Made by a program: the position numbers and the translations under genes. The notes below the pieces were generated by a model that made no database searches, had not been told where the DNA came from, and saw nothing but the letters and a program-made list of their open reading frames with translations. Positions 1 to 7,845 of a DNA stretch of 64,000 nt are shown one piece after another. Location: NCBI GenBank assembly GCA_944325445.1, contig CALVAG010000009.1:1-64000 (forward strand). The letters run 5' to 3'. Each line of letters starts with the position of its first letter. Positions within the stretch are counted from its first letter, which is position 1. Source of the DNA: an uncultured Bacteroidales bacterium (GTDB taxonomy: Bacteria; Bacteroidota; Bacteroidia; Bacteroidales; UBA932).

Positions 1-1
1 G

Positions 2-733
2 AGTGGGAAAATGGTCTCTGTCAACAAAGGAGATTGGGACAAGTCCCGTGGAGAGGATGCGGACCATGCGTTTAATAAGGAATGGCTTAAGGCATGTAGA
101 GAGAAACTTAAGAGCAATGGAACAATCTGGATTAGTGGAACGTACCATAATATATTCTCTATTGCCAAGAATCTTACTGAGTTAGGCTACAAAATACTTA
201 ACTGCGTGACTTGGGTGAAGACAAATCCTCCGCCAAACTTGTCTTGCAGATACTTTACCCATTCAGCTGAATATATTCTTTGGGCGCGCAAAGAGGCCAA
301 AACTCCGCATTTCTTTAACTATGGGCTTATGAAAGAAATTAATGGAGGAACTCAGATGCGCGATGTTTGGACACTGCCGGCTATAGCCAAGTGGGAGAAA
401 AACTGCGGTAAACATCCGACCCAGAAACCTATTTGTGTGCTTTCGAGAATAATTCTGGCCTCTACTCAATCAGGTGCTTGGATTCTTGATCCTTTTACGG
501 GGAGTAGTACTACAGGTATTGCTGCAAATTTGTTTGGACGCAGGTATTTAGGTATAGATTTAAATCAGGACTTTTTGAATCTCAGTGTAATGCGTAAAAA
601 AGAAATAGAAGACCCTCTCAAAAGAGAAGATCTTCTATTAAAGCTCAATAAGCAATCCAAATTGTATCAGGATAGCGAAATATGTGTTCTTGGTGAAGAA
701 CATGCCAGGTATGGAGAGGAGTTGCCGTTTTAA
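2..733 (+). CDS. Beta-class DNA methyltransferase, 5' end cut by window edge
   Basis: The reading frame is open to the left edge, so the N-terminus is missing. The visible part carries the C-terminal half of a beta-class amino-methyltransferase. Counting from the first Met (position 11), KHPTQKP (about residues 134-140) is the motif X-like substrate-side element and DPFTGSSTTG (160-169) is motif I, the AdoMet-binding loop. In the beta class the catalytic DPPY motif precedes motif I, so DPPY should lie just upstream of the window. The product would methylate adenine-N6 or cytosine-N4 in a short target. The overall look recalls DpnA/HinfI-type enzymes, but I cannot name the recognition site. 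It converges on a DUF262/HNH nuclease gene with an 18-bp gap, suggesting a modification/restriction-type cargo pair. Confidence 0.85.
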   Translation, partial: SGKMVSVNKGDWDKSRGEDADHAFNKEWLKACREKLKSNGTIWISGTYHNIFSIAKNLTELGYKILNCVTWVKTNPPPNLSCRYFTHSAEYILWARKEAKTPHFFNYGLMKEINGGTQMRDVWTLPAIAKWEKNCGKHPTQKPICVLSRIILASTQSGAWILDPFTGSSTTGIAANLFGRRYLGIDLNQDFLNLSVMRKKEIEDPLKREDLLLKLNKQSKLYQDSEICVLGEEHARYGEELPF

Positions 734-751
734 ATAATGTGGTCAGGAACC

Positions 752-2428
752 TTAAAATTCGATTTTCCATATACTTTTTGCGCAATTACTCATTTTTTGT
801 TGTCTGTGATTAATAGTAGACTCATTCCAAATTGGATAATCTTCAGAAATTTGTTTTGTTGAAATAAACGCAGATTTATTATATAATATTACTTTATCTG
901 CATATGGCTTATTCTTAAGTTCATTGTTATACACTTTTTCCAATAAACATAAATTCCCCATTCTATATATTAGATTGTCAAAATTATAATCTTCGCCCCA
1001 TGTCTCATCAGGATTTTGGGGTAAGATGTGTTCTATTGTATCTGTATTGCCATCTATATTAACTTCTCTAGTCCCTCCTGAAAATTTTTCTATTTTCCCA
1101 AGAATATATCTAATTATTTTATTATTCCGAGAGTTGTCTACAAAGCTTTTACGACTGAAAATAGGAACAAATTCATTGTCATCAATATAAACTTCCTTAA
1201 GACGTTTTTTGTCATATATTTTTTCCGTTGTAATCTGTATAGCGATGTTGTTATAAACGCGTTCAATGTCATTAGGATTCTTGCCGCAAATTACACTGTA
1301 TCTGAAACTGATTACAATGATGTCTTTTAACAACTTATTAAAATCTCTTGTGTCAAGAGATTTGTATGCGGCCATTAACAAAGAATACGGCTGCTTTAAA
1401 CCGAATAAAATAAGTAATCTGATATTGTCACTTATTTCATTTTCTCCATGCCATAATTCATCATCGGCATTTCGTAGTGCCATAAACACATCGCTGTAGG
1501 AGTTCATTTCTGTTACTATGGTAAAAACATCTGTAGCATTCTTTATTTTATCTCGTATGGCTTTAAATAAATCGTTAGCTCTTACTGTTTTGTATTTTGA
1601 ATTCCAATAATATCGAATAAAATCAGGAAGTTTTTCGGCCTGTATGTTTTTTGTTAAGGCAAACCATTTTTCTTCTAAATCTTTAATTCTGCCAGGATGT
1701 TCTACTGTGTTATCAACCAATGAAAATAAATAATTTTTAAGTAGATCGGCAGATGATAATTGTACACCACGTGCATTGAGCGTTTCGAATACCCGGAACG
1801 CATTCATCTCATTGCTAACCTTTATGATAGTGAAATAAAGATGATCAACGATGTACGTTATAAATTCTGCATATTGTCGTCCTGTGTCAAATTTACCTGT
1901 CAAATGCTTTTCATACCATTCAAAGCATTTTTTCATCAATTTTTCAGTATAAGTAGTATTTCGTAATTTTAGTTCTCCTAGCTTTACGATATATTCCCTA
2001 TAATAACCATTATTATTCCTGTTTAACACAAGAATATTATCACATTCAAGACTAACGGGATCTGTATTGCCTATATAAATATTTTTCAGAATTTTAATTC
2101 GTTCGGTGTTTTCTTCCAAGTCAATACCCTTATCCACAAACTTTTGAATAGCTTTTATTGCAGCAAGAATAATCATAGTAATAGTTGTAAAGCGTTGTTG
2201 GCCATCTATGATAATGCTATCTTTATTTTCATTCGAAGTCTGTAGAACCAGATACCCCATATAATGGTCGCTTTTTTCAGAATACATATTTTCAATATCC
2301 TGCCATAAATCATCCCATTGTTCTGCTTCCCATGAATAGTCTCGTTGAAATTTAGGAATGATGTATTTACCTCCGCTCCTAATAAGTGAACCAAAATGAT
2401 TGGTTGTTGAATCTTGAATTCCTGTCAT
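752..2428 (-). CDS. DUF262/DUF1524 protein (GmrSD-like nuclease), element A
   Basis: 558 residues with the two-part layout of GmrSD-type proteins. The N-terminal DUF262 (ParB-like fold) has IPKFQRDYSW (about 24-33) and DGQQRFTT (75-82), the presumed nucleotide-binding/hydrolysis motifs. The C-terminal DUF1524 His-Me-finger nuclease has IEHILPQ (465-471) followed by the GNLCLLE...N..LKNKPY motif. Family knowledge: GmrSD and BrxU proteins cut modified phage DNA in a nucleotide-dependent manner. The motifs are intact, so the protein is probably active. The start is the ATG at 2426-2428. It shares domain order, but only motif-level similarity, with the second DUF262 protein at 12494-14185. The exact substrate is unknown. 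Confidence 0.87.
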   Translation of the reverse strand: MTGIQDSTTNHFGSLIRSGGKYIIPKFQRDYSWEAEQWDDLWQDIENMYSEKSDHYMGYLVLQTSNENKDSIIIDGQQRFTTITMIILAAIKAIQKFVDKGIDLEENTERIKILKNIYIGNTDPVSLECDNILVLNRNNNGYYREYIVKLGELKLRNTTYTEKLMKKCFEWYEKHLTGKFDTGRQYAEFITYIVDHLYFTIIKVSNEMNAFRVFETLNARGVQLSSADLLKNYLFSLVDNTVEHPGRIKDLEEKWFALTKNIQAEKLPDFIRYYWNSKYKTVRANDLFKAIRDKIKNATDVFTIVTEMNSYSDVFMALRNADDELWHGENEISDNIRLLILFGLKQPYSLLMAAYKSLDTRDFNKLLKDIIVISFRYSVICGKNPNDIERVYNNIAIQITTEKIYDKKRLKEVYIDDNEFVPIFSRKSFVDNSRNNKIIRYILGKIEKFSGGTREVNIDGNTDTIEHILPQNPDETWGEDYNFDNLIYRMGNLCLLEKVYNNELKNKPYADKVILYNKSAFISTKQISEDYPIWNESTINHRQQKMSNCAKSIWKIEF

Positions 2429-2603
2429 ATATTTAAATGTCTATAAAGCTAGATTGTTGTTGTTCCTAATCTCTATTAAATGAGTTATATAACCTCTTAT
2501 TAAATATTACTGACTTAATTAAAGGTATTACAATTAAGTAACGAAGTGTAAAGTTAATTATATACATTAGATAAAAAAATATCTATAATTAAATTTATCT
2601 CAT

Positions 2604-2622
2604 TGGGAACAATTTGGGAACA
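2604..2622. repeat. 11-bp-period doublet at right end of element A
   Basis: TGGGAACA occurs at 2604-2611 and again at 2615-2622, in direct orientation with an 11-bp period. It sits about 76 bp from the tRNA remnant, as the TGCGGACA doublet sits about 78 bp from the tRNA at the right end of element B. By analogy it is an arm-type binding site for the cognate integrase or directionality factor (inference). Confidence 0.6.
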
Positions 2623-2634
2623 ATCTCAAAAACA

Positions 2635-2675
2635 AAAAGAGTTAAGTGATTGATTATTCAATACTTAACTCTTTT
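2635..2675. terminator. Hairpin at right end of element A
   Basis: A perfect 13-bp stem (2635-2647 with 2663-2675) closes a 15-nt loop. A-runs and T-runs on the two sides let it work as a terminator in both directions. It lies 4 bp from the tRNA 3'-end copy, the position where a tRNA gene that had lost its native terminator would need a replacement. Confidence 0.7.
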
Positions 2676-2679
2676 CCTT

Positions 2680-2700
2680 GTACCCGGAGCCGGTATTGAA
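2680..2700. other. attL of element B (tRNA-Leu 3'-end copy)
   Basis: This 21-bp stretch matches 17 of 21 positions of the 3' end of the tRNA-Leu gene (21844-21864). GTACCC and GAGCCGG are identical. Differences fall at 2686, 2694, 2695 and 2697. On the minus strand it reads as a TpsiC-loop plus 3' acceptor strand. It marks the left border of element B. The mismatches suggest the displaced tRNA end came from another tRNA-Leu allele or has drifted. Confidence 0.62.
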
Positions 2701-2820
2701 AAGTCAAAAACTATGCAAATCCACTAAATCGAAAATAAATCATAATATATTATATATCAATATATAACGATTGTATTCGTTTGAATTGGCAAGAATGGAA
2801 TTTTCGTAGTTTTCTGAAAA

Positions 2821-2839
2821 TGCGGACAAATTGCGGACA
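2821..2839. repeat. Left TGCGGACA doublet of element B
   Basis: TGCGGACA occurs at 2821-2828 and 2832-2839 with 11-bp period. The same doublet, in the same orientation, recurs at 21766-21784 near the right border. It lies directly upstream of the integrase promoter, so a protein bound here could both assemble the recombination complex and control integrase transcription (inference). Confidence 0.75.
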
Positions 2840-2846
2840 CAAAAAG

Positions 2847-2877
2847 TTGCGTGTATTCGTGAATTTACATACCTTTG
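2847..2877 (+). promoter_or_regulatory. Bacteroidales-type promoter of the integrase gene
   Basis: A TTG at 2847-2849 and a perfect TAnnTTTG box (TACCTTTG, 2870-2877) are separated by 20 bp, the expected spacing for the Bacteroidota primary sigma factor. Transcription should begin near 2884, giving a very short leader before the ATG at 2897. Confidence 0.65.
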
Positions 2878-2896
2878 AAACAGAGAAATTCGAGGT

Positions 2897-4303
2897 ATGG
2901 CACAGACGAACTACTACATTGGCAAGACGGCCAACAGCGCCGGAGAATCGGAAATCAATCTGCGGCTCTACGTTTCGCGCGACATTCGTATTCGTATCGG
3001 CTCCGGAATATGGATCGACCGCAAACGCTGGGGCAAGAAAAACGACATTAATATCCCGCTAATTCAGGGAGAAGAACGGGAACAGCTTTTGGGAAAGCGT
3101 TCCCGGCTTAAAGCCTTGACCGACCTGTTGGAGCAGGAGATCAACACCGCACCCGACAAATCCGCCATCACCCGCGAATATCTTCAAAGCCTCGTTAAAC
3201 GGTTCCATAAGCCAACGAAAGCAAAAAAGGAGTACGAAAAGACCTTTTTCGATGTGATAGACATTTACCTCGCCGCACATAAACTGTCCGACAACCGGCT
3301 GAAAAATTTCAAGGTGCTGGTGCGCTGCCTGCACCGCTTCGAGTTATACAAGAAAGCGGAAGAAAGCCGGGGATTTATCCTTTCATTTGCCAACCTCACC
3401 CCGGCAATACTGCGCCAACTCGAAACTTTCTTGCTGGATGAAAAGGCAGTATTTTTACATCACCCGGAAATTTACGAGAAATATCCCTACTCGGCGAAAG
3501 TCGCGCTTAAAACCCCGAAGCGGAAACGTCCGCCAGTGCTCGATGAAAACGGCGAAGAAATACCGAAAGGAATGCCCAAACTACGCGGATTGAATACGGT
3601 CGCCGACATGCTTACCCGTTTCCGGGCGTTCGTCCTGTGGGCTATCGACAACGGACATACGACGAACAATCCTTTCAAACATTTCACCATCGGCGAAATC
3701 GTCTATGGAACGCCTATCTACATAACCAATGAAGAGAGGGCCCAACTGTTCGAAGCCGATTTATCCGTCAATAAAGAAGTTGAGATACAGCGGGATATTT
3801 TTATCTTCCACTGCTTCATCGGATGCCGCGTCAGCGATTTGTTCAAAATGACCTATCAGAATATTATCGGTGATTCGATAGAATATATCCAAAGAAAGAC
3901 GAAAGAGGATCGCCCGATAACCGTTCGCGTTCCGCTGAGCAAAACGGCTATTGCGCTGATTGACAAATACCGTGAGGAGGGACGTGAAAGCCTTTTCCCT
4001 TTCTCAACGGAACAACACTACAACCGTAAAATCAAGGAGGCTTTCCGACTTGCCGGACTGAATCGCACCGTTACCGTGCTCGACCAGCGGACACGACAGG
4101 AGGTACAGAAACCGATATACGAGGTGGCATCGTCGCACATGGCGCGCCGCACGTTTATCGGCAACATTTATAAAAAGGTCAAGGATCCGAACATGGTAGG
4201 TGCATTAAGCGGTCATAAGGAGGGAAGCCGCGCTTTCGCCCGTTATCGAAATATCGACGATGACATGAAACGTGAGATGATCGGGTATTTGGAACAGGCA
4301 TAA
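2897..4303 (+). CDS. int: Tyrosine site-specific recombinase (integrase)
   Basis: 468 residues. An N-terminal arm-binding region is followed by a SAM-like core-binding domain (about 115-260) and the catalytic domain (about 280-465). The catalytic set is visible: R311 in GCRVSD, H414 and R417 in SSHMARR, H440 in LSGH, and the nucleophile Y450 in FARYRN. It should integrate and excise element B at the tRNA-Leu 3' end, consistent with its place just inside attL and reading away from it. The second Arg-binding motif and the C-terminal Tyr are intact, so it is probably functional. Codon use (ATC, CGC, ACC) differs from the ATA/AGG-rich chromosomal genes downstream of the tRNA. Confidence 0.95.
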   Translation: MAQTNYYIGKTANSAGESEINLRLYVSRDIRIRIGSGIWIDRKRWGKKNDINIPLIQGEEREQLLGKRSRLKALTDLLEQEINTAPDKSAITREYLQSLVKRFHKPTKAKKEYEKTFFDVIDIYLAAHKLSDNRLKNFKVLVRCLHRFELYKKAEESRGFILSFANLTPAILRQLETFLLDEKAVFLHHPEIYEKYPYSAKVALKTPKRKRPPVLDENGEEIPKGMPKLRGLNTVADMLTRFRAFVLWAIDNGHTTNNPFKHFTIGEIVYGTPIYITNEERAQLFEADLSVNKEVEIQRDIFIFHCFIGCRVSDLFKMTYQNIIGDSIEYIQRKTKEDRPITVRVPLSKTAIALIDKYREEGRESLFPFSTEQHYNRKIKEAFRLAGLNRTVTVLDQRTRQEVQKPIYEVASSHMARRTFIGNIYKKVKDPNMVGALSGHKEGSRAFARYRNIDDDMKREMIGYLEQA

Positions 4304-4339
4304 GTAGATCGGTAATCTCTATCTGTCAAAATGTTAATA

Positions 4340-4347
4340 TATATTTG
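4340..4347 (+). promoter_or_regulatory. -7 box upstream of the KilA-N gene
   Basis: TATATTTG matches the TAnnTTTG consensus exactly and ends 22 bp before the ATG at 4370. No clear -33 TTTG is seen at the usual distance. Confidence 0.5.
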
Positions 4348-4369
4348 CGATTAAGAAAACGACATAATT

Positions 4370-5170
4370 ATGGAAAAGATTACAGTAAAGGATGTTGCCG
4401 TATCGGTCATAAAGGTAAACGATGAGGACTATATAAGCCTTACCGATATGCTGAAAGCCAAAGACGGTGAGTTCTTCTTTTCTAACTGGCTGAGAAACAG
4501 AAATACCGTTGAATTTCTCGGTATATGGGAAAAACTGGTCAATCCCGATTTTAATTATGCCGAATTCGACATAATTAAAAGTCAGGCGGGTCTGAATAGC
4601 TATCGTTTGAGCGCAAAAGAGTGGATGCAGAAAACGAACGCTATCGGAATCATATCCAAGACAGGACGCTATGGCGGGACTTATGCCCATAAAGATATTG
4701 CATTTGAGTTTGCCATGTGGATCAGTCCCGAATTCAAGGTTTATCTGATTCGGGAATTCCAGCGCCTGAAAGAGCAGGAACAGGCACAACTCGGTTGGAG
4801 CGCGAAACGCGAACTGTCTAAGATCAATTACCGTATCCATACCGACGCGATTAAACAAAATCTGATTCCGGCCGAAGTAACCGCGAAGCAGGCGAGCATC
4901 ATCTATGCCAATGAAGCCGATGTGCTGAACGTTGCCATGTTCGGCATGACCGCAAAGATGTGGCGCGAGCAGAATCCCGATCTGAAGGGCAATATCCGCG
5001 ATTATGCTACCATCAACGAGTTGATCTGTCTGTCCAATATGGAAAACCTCAATGCCGTATTCATCGACCAGAAAATGCCGCAGGGCGAACGGCTCGTAAA
5101 ACTCAATCGGATCGCCATTCAGCAGATGCAGGTATTGGAGAATAATGATGAGAGAAAACTACTGAAATAA
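4370..5170 (+). CDS. KilA-N domain protein
   Basis: 266 residues. The N-terminal half (about 10-130) reads as a KilA-N domain: an N-terminal strand pair ending in ISLTDML, then NWLRNRNTVEFL, and the GRYGGTYAHKDIAFEFAMW segment typical of the family. KilA-N domains bind DNA and are common in phages and mobile elements, where they act as antirepressors or regulators. The C-terminal half (about 135-266) is a charged helical region I do not recognise. It lies just after the integrase and 4 bp before a membrane-protein gene, so the two are probably co-transcribed. Its target is unknown. Confidence 0.85.
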   Translation: MEKITVKDVAVSVIKVNDEDYISLTDMLKAKDGEFFFSNWLRNRNTVEFLGIWEKLVNPDFNYAEFDIIKSQAGLNSYRLSAKEWMQKTNAIGIISKTGRYGGTYAHKDIAFEFAMWISPEFKVYLIREFQRLKEQEQAQLGWSAKRELSKINYRIHTDAIKQNLIPAEVTAKQASIIYANEADVLNVAMFGMTAKMWREQNPDLKGNIRDYATINELICLSNMENLNAVFIDQKMPQGERLVKLNRIAIQQMQVLENNDERKLLK

Positions 5171-5174
5171 CGCG

Positions 5175-5897
5175 ATGGATTTCCGCAAGTTTGACAGTCA
5201 TGTGATTCTGCTGGCGATAGTCGTTGTCGCCGGGCTTCTCGTGTCTATGGTCGCGCGGTTCGTGATATTGGTCAAAGGTGCGGATACGGGCACGGCGAAT
5301 CTCGTCTTTGTGATCGTGCTGGGCATTTGCGCGATATTCTATCTGACCGTTATAACGGCATCTTCCAGCGTTGCGGATTTCATTGTTCGGGTATTCATGC
5401 CGCGTATAGCCCGGAAGAAACGCCTCGAAGCGGAAACAGGATCCGCCGAACCTATCGCCAAACAGTCCGCCCCGGACATCGAACGGATCAAGCAGGAAGC
5501 CGACAAGCGGTTGGCCGAACAGCAGCGGGAAAAGGTCGCATTGTTCCAACGCTACGGCCAGCTAACCGTAGGTCCGTACATAACGCCGGACGAACTGGCC
5601 CGGCTCAGTTGCTACATCGACACCTATGCCCTGAACCAACCCTGCCTGACGGAACTCGCACCCATCCATCCACAAAAACTAAAAAATGCCGATCTATTCC
5701 ATTTCGGGTGGAACATGGCCCATTATTTCGGGCAGCCGAAACAGGAGGTCGTGCCGTGGCTGAAAACCGTATTCGCACCGCTTGCCGAGTTGGAGGATTC
5801 CTACATCAAGGGCAAACTCTATTCACCACAGACACGTCAATTCACCATTCCCAACATCGACGACATTCCCAGCTATATGGCCGAACACGGCGGCTGA
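5175..5897 (+). CDS. Two-helix membrane protein of unknown function (mobile element)
   Basis: 240 residues. Two hydrophobic helices occupy roughly residues 9-34 and 42-65. They are followed by a basic stretch (RIARKKR) and a cytoplasmic-looking C-terminal domain of about 150 residues without a motif I recognise. The ATG lies 4 bp after the KilA-N stop codon, so translation is probably coupled. A terminator follows at 5921-5977. I do not assign a function. A role in element maintenance or in contact with a helper transfer apparatus would be speculation. Confidence 0.75.
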   Translation: MDFRKFDSHVILLAIVVVAGLLVSMVARFVILVKGADTGTANLVFVIVLGICAIFYLTVITASSSVADFIVRVFMPRIARKKRLEAETGSAEPIAKQSAPDIERIKQEADKRLAEQQREKVALFQRYGQLTVGPYITPDELARLSCYIDTYALNQPCLTELAPIHPQKLKNADLFHFGWNMAHYFGQPKQEVVPWLKTVFAPLAELEDSYIKGKLYSPQTRQFTIPNIDDIPSYMAEHGG

Positions 5898-5920
5898 TTT
5901 TCCCTTCAAAAAGATATTTC

Positions 5921-5977
5921 AGGGAGATTTTAAGGAGATAGCGAGTGTTTTTGCTCTCCGAAAAATCTCCCTTTTTA
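5921..5977 (+). terminator. Rho-independent terminator after the membrane-protein gene
   Basis: An 11-bp stem (5921-5931 with 5962-5972) is followed by a T-run. It ends the KilA-N/membrane-protein transcript, so the next gene (helix-turn-helix, 6039) starts a new unit. Confidence 0.75.
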
Positions 5978-6038
5978 TTTGCCCCGGTTCCGATTGGACG
6001 GAACGAACGAATCCAAGTTTAATCTAAAAATTTCGATT

Positions 6039-6344
6039 ATGAGTTTAAGGGATTTATTGGAGTCGGGGGCAAACGTCAGCGTTACTGTTACTCTCGACGA
6101 TTTGAAGGCGATTCTCAAGGAAGCGGCCAAAGGAATAAAACAGACCGCAGAAGAACCGCCCGCAGAAGAATTTTTATCGCGTAAAGAGGTACTGGCGCTT
6201 CTGAAGATCGACTCTTCCACGCTTTGGTGCTGGGAAAAGACAGGATACATTAAATCCTACCCATTCGGCGGGCGGAAACGCTACATGCATAAGGACGTGG
6301 AGGCGATACGCACCGGCAGGAAAGGAGGTCGCTATGTGCGCTAA
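6039..6344 (+). CDS. Helix-turn-helix protein (excisionase/regulator type)
   Basis: 101 residues from the ATG at 6039. The frame extends upstream to 5979, but that region overlaps the terminator tail and has no good start signal. The C-terminal half contains a MerR/excisionase-like winged helix: FLSRKEVLALLKIDSSTLWCWEKTGYIKS, then the wing with GGRKRYMHKDVEAI. Small proteins of this kind in Bacteroidota mobile elements act as directionality factors or replication/mobilization regulators. The gene overlaps the following primase-helicase gene by 11 bp, so the two are translated together. Confidence 0.82.
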   Translation: MSLRDLLESGANVSVTVTLDDLKAILKEAAKGIKQTAEEPPAEEFLSRKEVLALLKIDSSTLWCWEKTGYIKSYPFGGRKRYMHKDVEAIRTGRKGGRYVR

Positions 6345-7554
6345 AATGTCCGAGAACGGAAGTCCTTATCTGCGTGTGGGGACTACCATCTACAAGCGCG
6401 TGCGCCAGCCTTTGAGCAGCGGGCGGAGTATCGAAACGCTTATCCCGTGGAATATCGAGACATTGCGGCAGGACTATGGCAAGGACTATATCGCGCAAGT
6501 GCCCAAATATGACGGTTTCTGCACCATTCCCAGCCATACGGACTACCGCCGGGAGATCGACGGATTCCTGAACCGCTACGAACCGATTTCAACCGTACCT
6601 GCCGAGGGCGAATTTCCCCATATCCGGGATTTTCTCGTCCATATTTTCGGCGAACAGCGAGAACTGGGGTACGATTACTTGCAACTGCTTTACCTGCGCC
6701 CGTTACAGCGTTTGCCTATCCTGCTGCTCGTATCGGGCGAGCGCAATACAGGAAAGACCACTTTCCTCAATTTCCTGAAACTGATCTTCGAGGCCAACAT
6801 GACGTTCAACACCAACGAGGATTTTCGTTCGCAGTTTAATGATGACTGGACGGGAAAACTGCTGGTCTGTGTGGACGAAGTGCTGCTGAACCGCCGGGAG
6901 GATTCCGAACGGATCAAAAACCTATCGACAGCCCGCAGCTATAAAGCCGAAGCGAAGGGCCGCGACCGCCGGGAAGTGGAGTTTTTCGGCAAGTTCGTCC
7001 TTTGCTCCAACAACGAGCGCAATCCCGTCCTGATCGAAGCCGGAGAGACGCGCTACTGGGTGCGGCGCGTACCGCCGCTGACGCAGGACAATCAAAATCT
7101 GCTTGCCGATATGCGGCGCGAACTGCCGGGATTCCTGTTCTTCTTGCTGCACCGTGAGCTATCGACCAAAGAAGAGAGCCGCATGTGGTTTGCGCCTCGC
7201 CTGCTAGCAACCGAGGCTCTGCGGCGGATCATCCTCTACAACCGGGGCAAGACCGAGGCTGAAATGCTCTCCATAGCGCGAGAGATCATGGAGGCCGAAA
7301 ATCTTGCGGAGTACCGTTTCGACGTGAGCGACATGGTGAACATGCTGGAGGTTCGCGGTATCCGCTCCGACCATCCCACCGTGCGGCGGATTCTCGCGGA
7401 GAGTTGGGGACTGTCGCCCGCACCGCCTACCTACTACCAACGCTACACCGTAACCTATAACGGCGAAATACAACGGTTGGACGGCAAGACGGCACGGGTT
7501 TACACCCTCACGCGGGAGCGGCTCGGCGAACTGCTTGACGACACGGCGGCGTAA
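6334..7554 (+). CDS. SF3-like primase-helicase / VirE-type replication ATPase
   Basis: 406 residues. The central P-loop ATPase has Walker A GERNTGKT (135-142), Walker B LLVCVDE (176-182) and a sensor-like Asn in FVLCSNNERNP (226). This arrangement is typical of the SF3-like helicases (DUF5906 class) found in phage and plasmid replication modules. The C-terminal 120 residues form a helical/winged part that may bind DNA. A clear AAAGGAGG ribosome-binding site at 6321-6328 fixes the ATG at 6334, inside the end of the previous gene. Together with the primase downstream it likely opens the element's origin after transfer or excision. The iteron-like region right after it (7557-7722) is a natural binding site. 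Confidence 0.85.
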   Translation: MCAKMSENGSPYLRVGTTIYKRVRQPLSSGRSIETLIPWNIETLRQDYGKDYIAQVPKYDGFCTIPSHTDYRREIDGFLNRYEPISTVPAEGEFPHIRDFLVHIFGEQRELGYDYLQLLYLRPLQRLPILLLVSGERNTGKTTFLNFLKLIFEANMTFNTNEDFRSQFNDDWTGKLLVCVDEVLLNRREDSERIKNLSTARSYKAEAKGRDRREVEFFGKFVLCSNNERNPVLIEAGETRYWVRRVPPLTQDNQNLLADMRRELPGFLFFLLHRELSTKEESRMWFAPRLLATEALRRIILYNRGKTEAEMLSIAREIMEAENLAEYRFDVSDMVNMLEVRGIRSDHPTVRRILAESWGLSPAPPTYYQRYTVTYNGEIQRLDGKTARVYTLTRERLGELLDDTAA

Positions 7555-7556
7555 GA

Positions 7557-7722
7557 TTGTAAGAAAACGGGGGTAGTCCATTTATATGCAATACTTTACA
7601 TTTCTTACAAAATCTTACAAACCCTACAAACTTACAAAACTCCGGCCGCGAAAGAATCCTGTAAGATGGATAACTTTTTCTTTTACTGTCTGTTAGGTCG
7701 ATTTTCTTACAAAATTACAAAA
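7557..7722. repeat. Iteron-like TCTTACAAA repeats, candidate replication origin
   Basis: Between the helicase and primase genes lies an AT-rich stretch with four near-tandem copies of a 9-10-bp unit (TCTTACAAA, TCTTACAAA, CCCTACAAA, CTTACAAAA) at 7603-7639. Two more lie at 7704-7722, and inverted copies (TGTAAGA) at 7557 and near 7660. Repeats of this size and spacing beside replication genes usually bind an initiator. The origin role is inference. Confidence 0.55.
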
Positions 7723-7845
7723 AACCGACTCCCGACACCCGGCCATGCACTTTCCCCGAAAGGGTGATTCAGTCTGGTAGCGTTGTATAGCACAATTATA
7801 TACGGGACAGGCACAACCATAAAACAACCGTAAAAACACGACAAC

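Larger units (their letters stand above)
1..2700. mobile_element. Right end of a tRNA-Leu island (element A, partial)
   Basis: The segment left of the integrase gene ends exactly like the right end of element B: an 11-bp-period doublet (TGGGAACA at 2604-2611 and 2615-2622), a 13-bp-stem hairpin (2635-2675), then a copy of the tRNA-Leu 3' end (2680-2700). That matching order and spacing is seen directly. That this is a separate, earlier-inserted element is inference. Its visible cargo is a methyltransferase and a DUF262/HNH nuclease. Its integrase would lie outside the window to the left. Confidence 0.65.
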
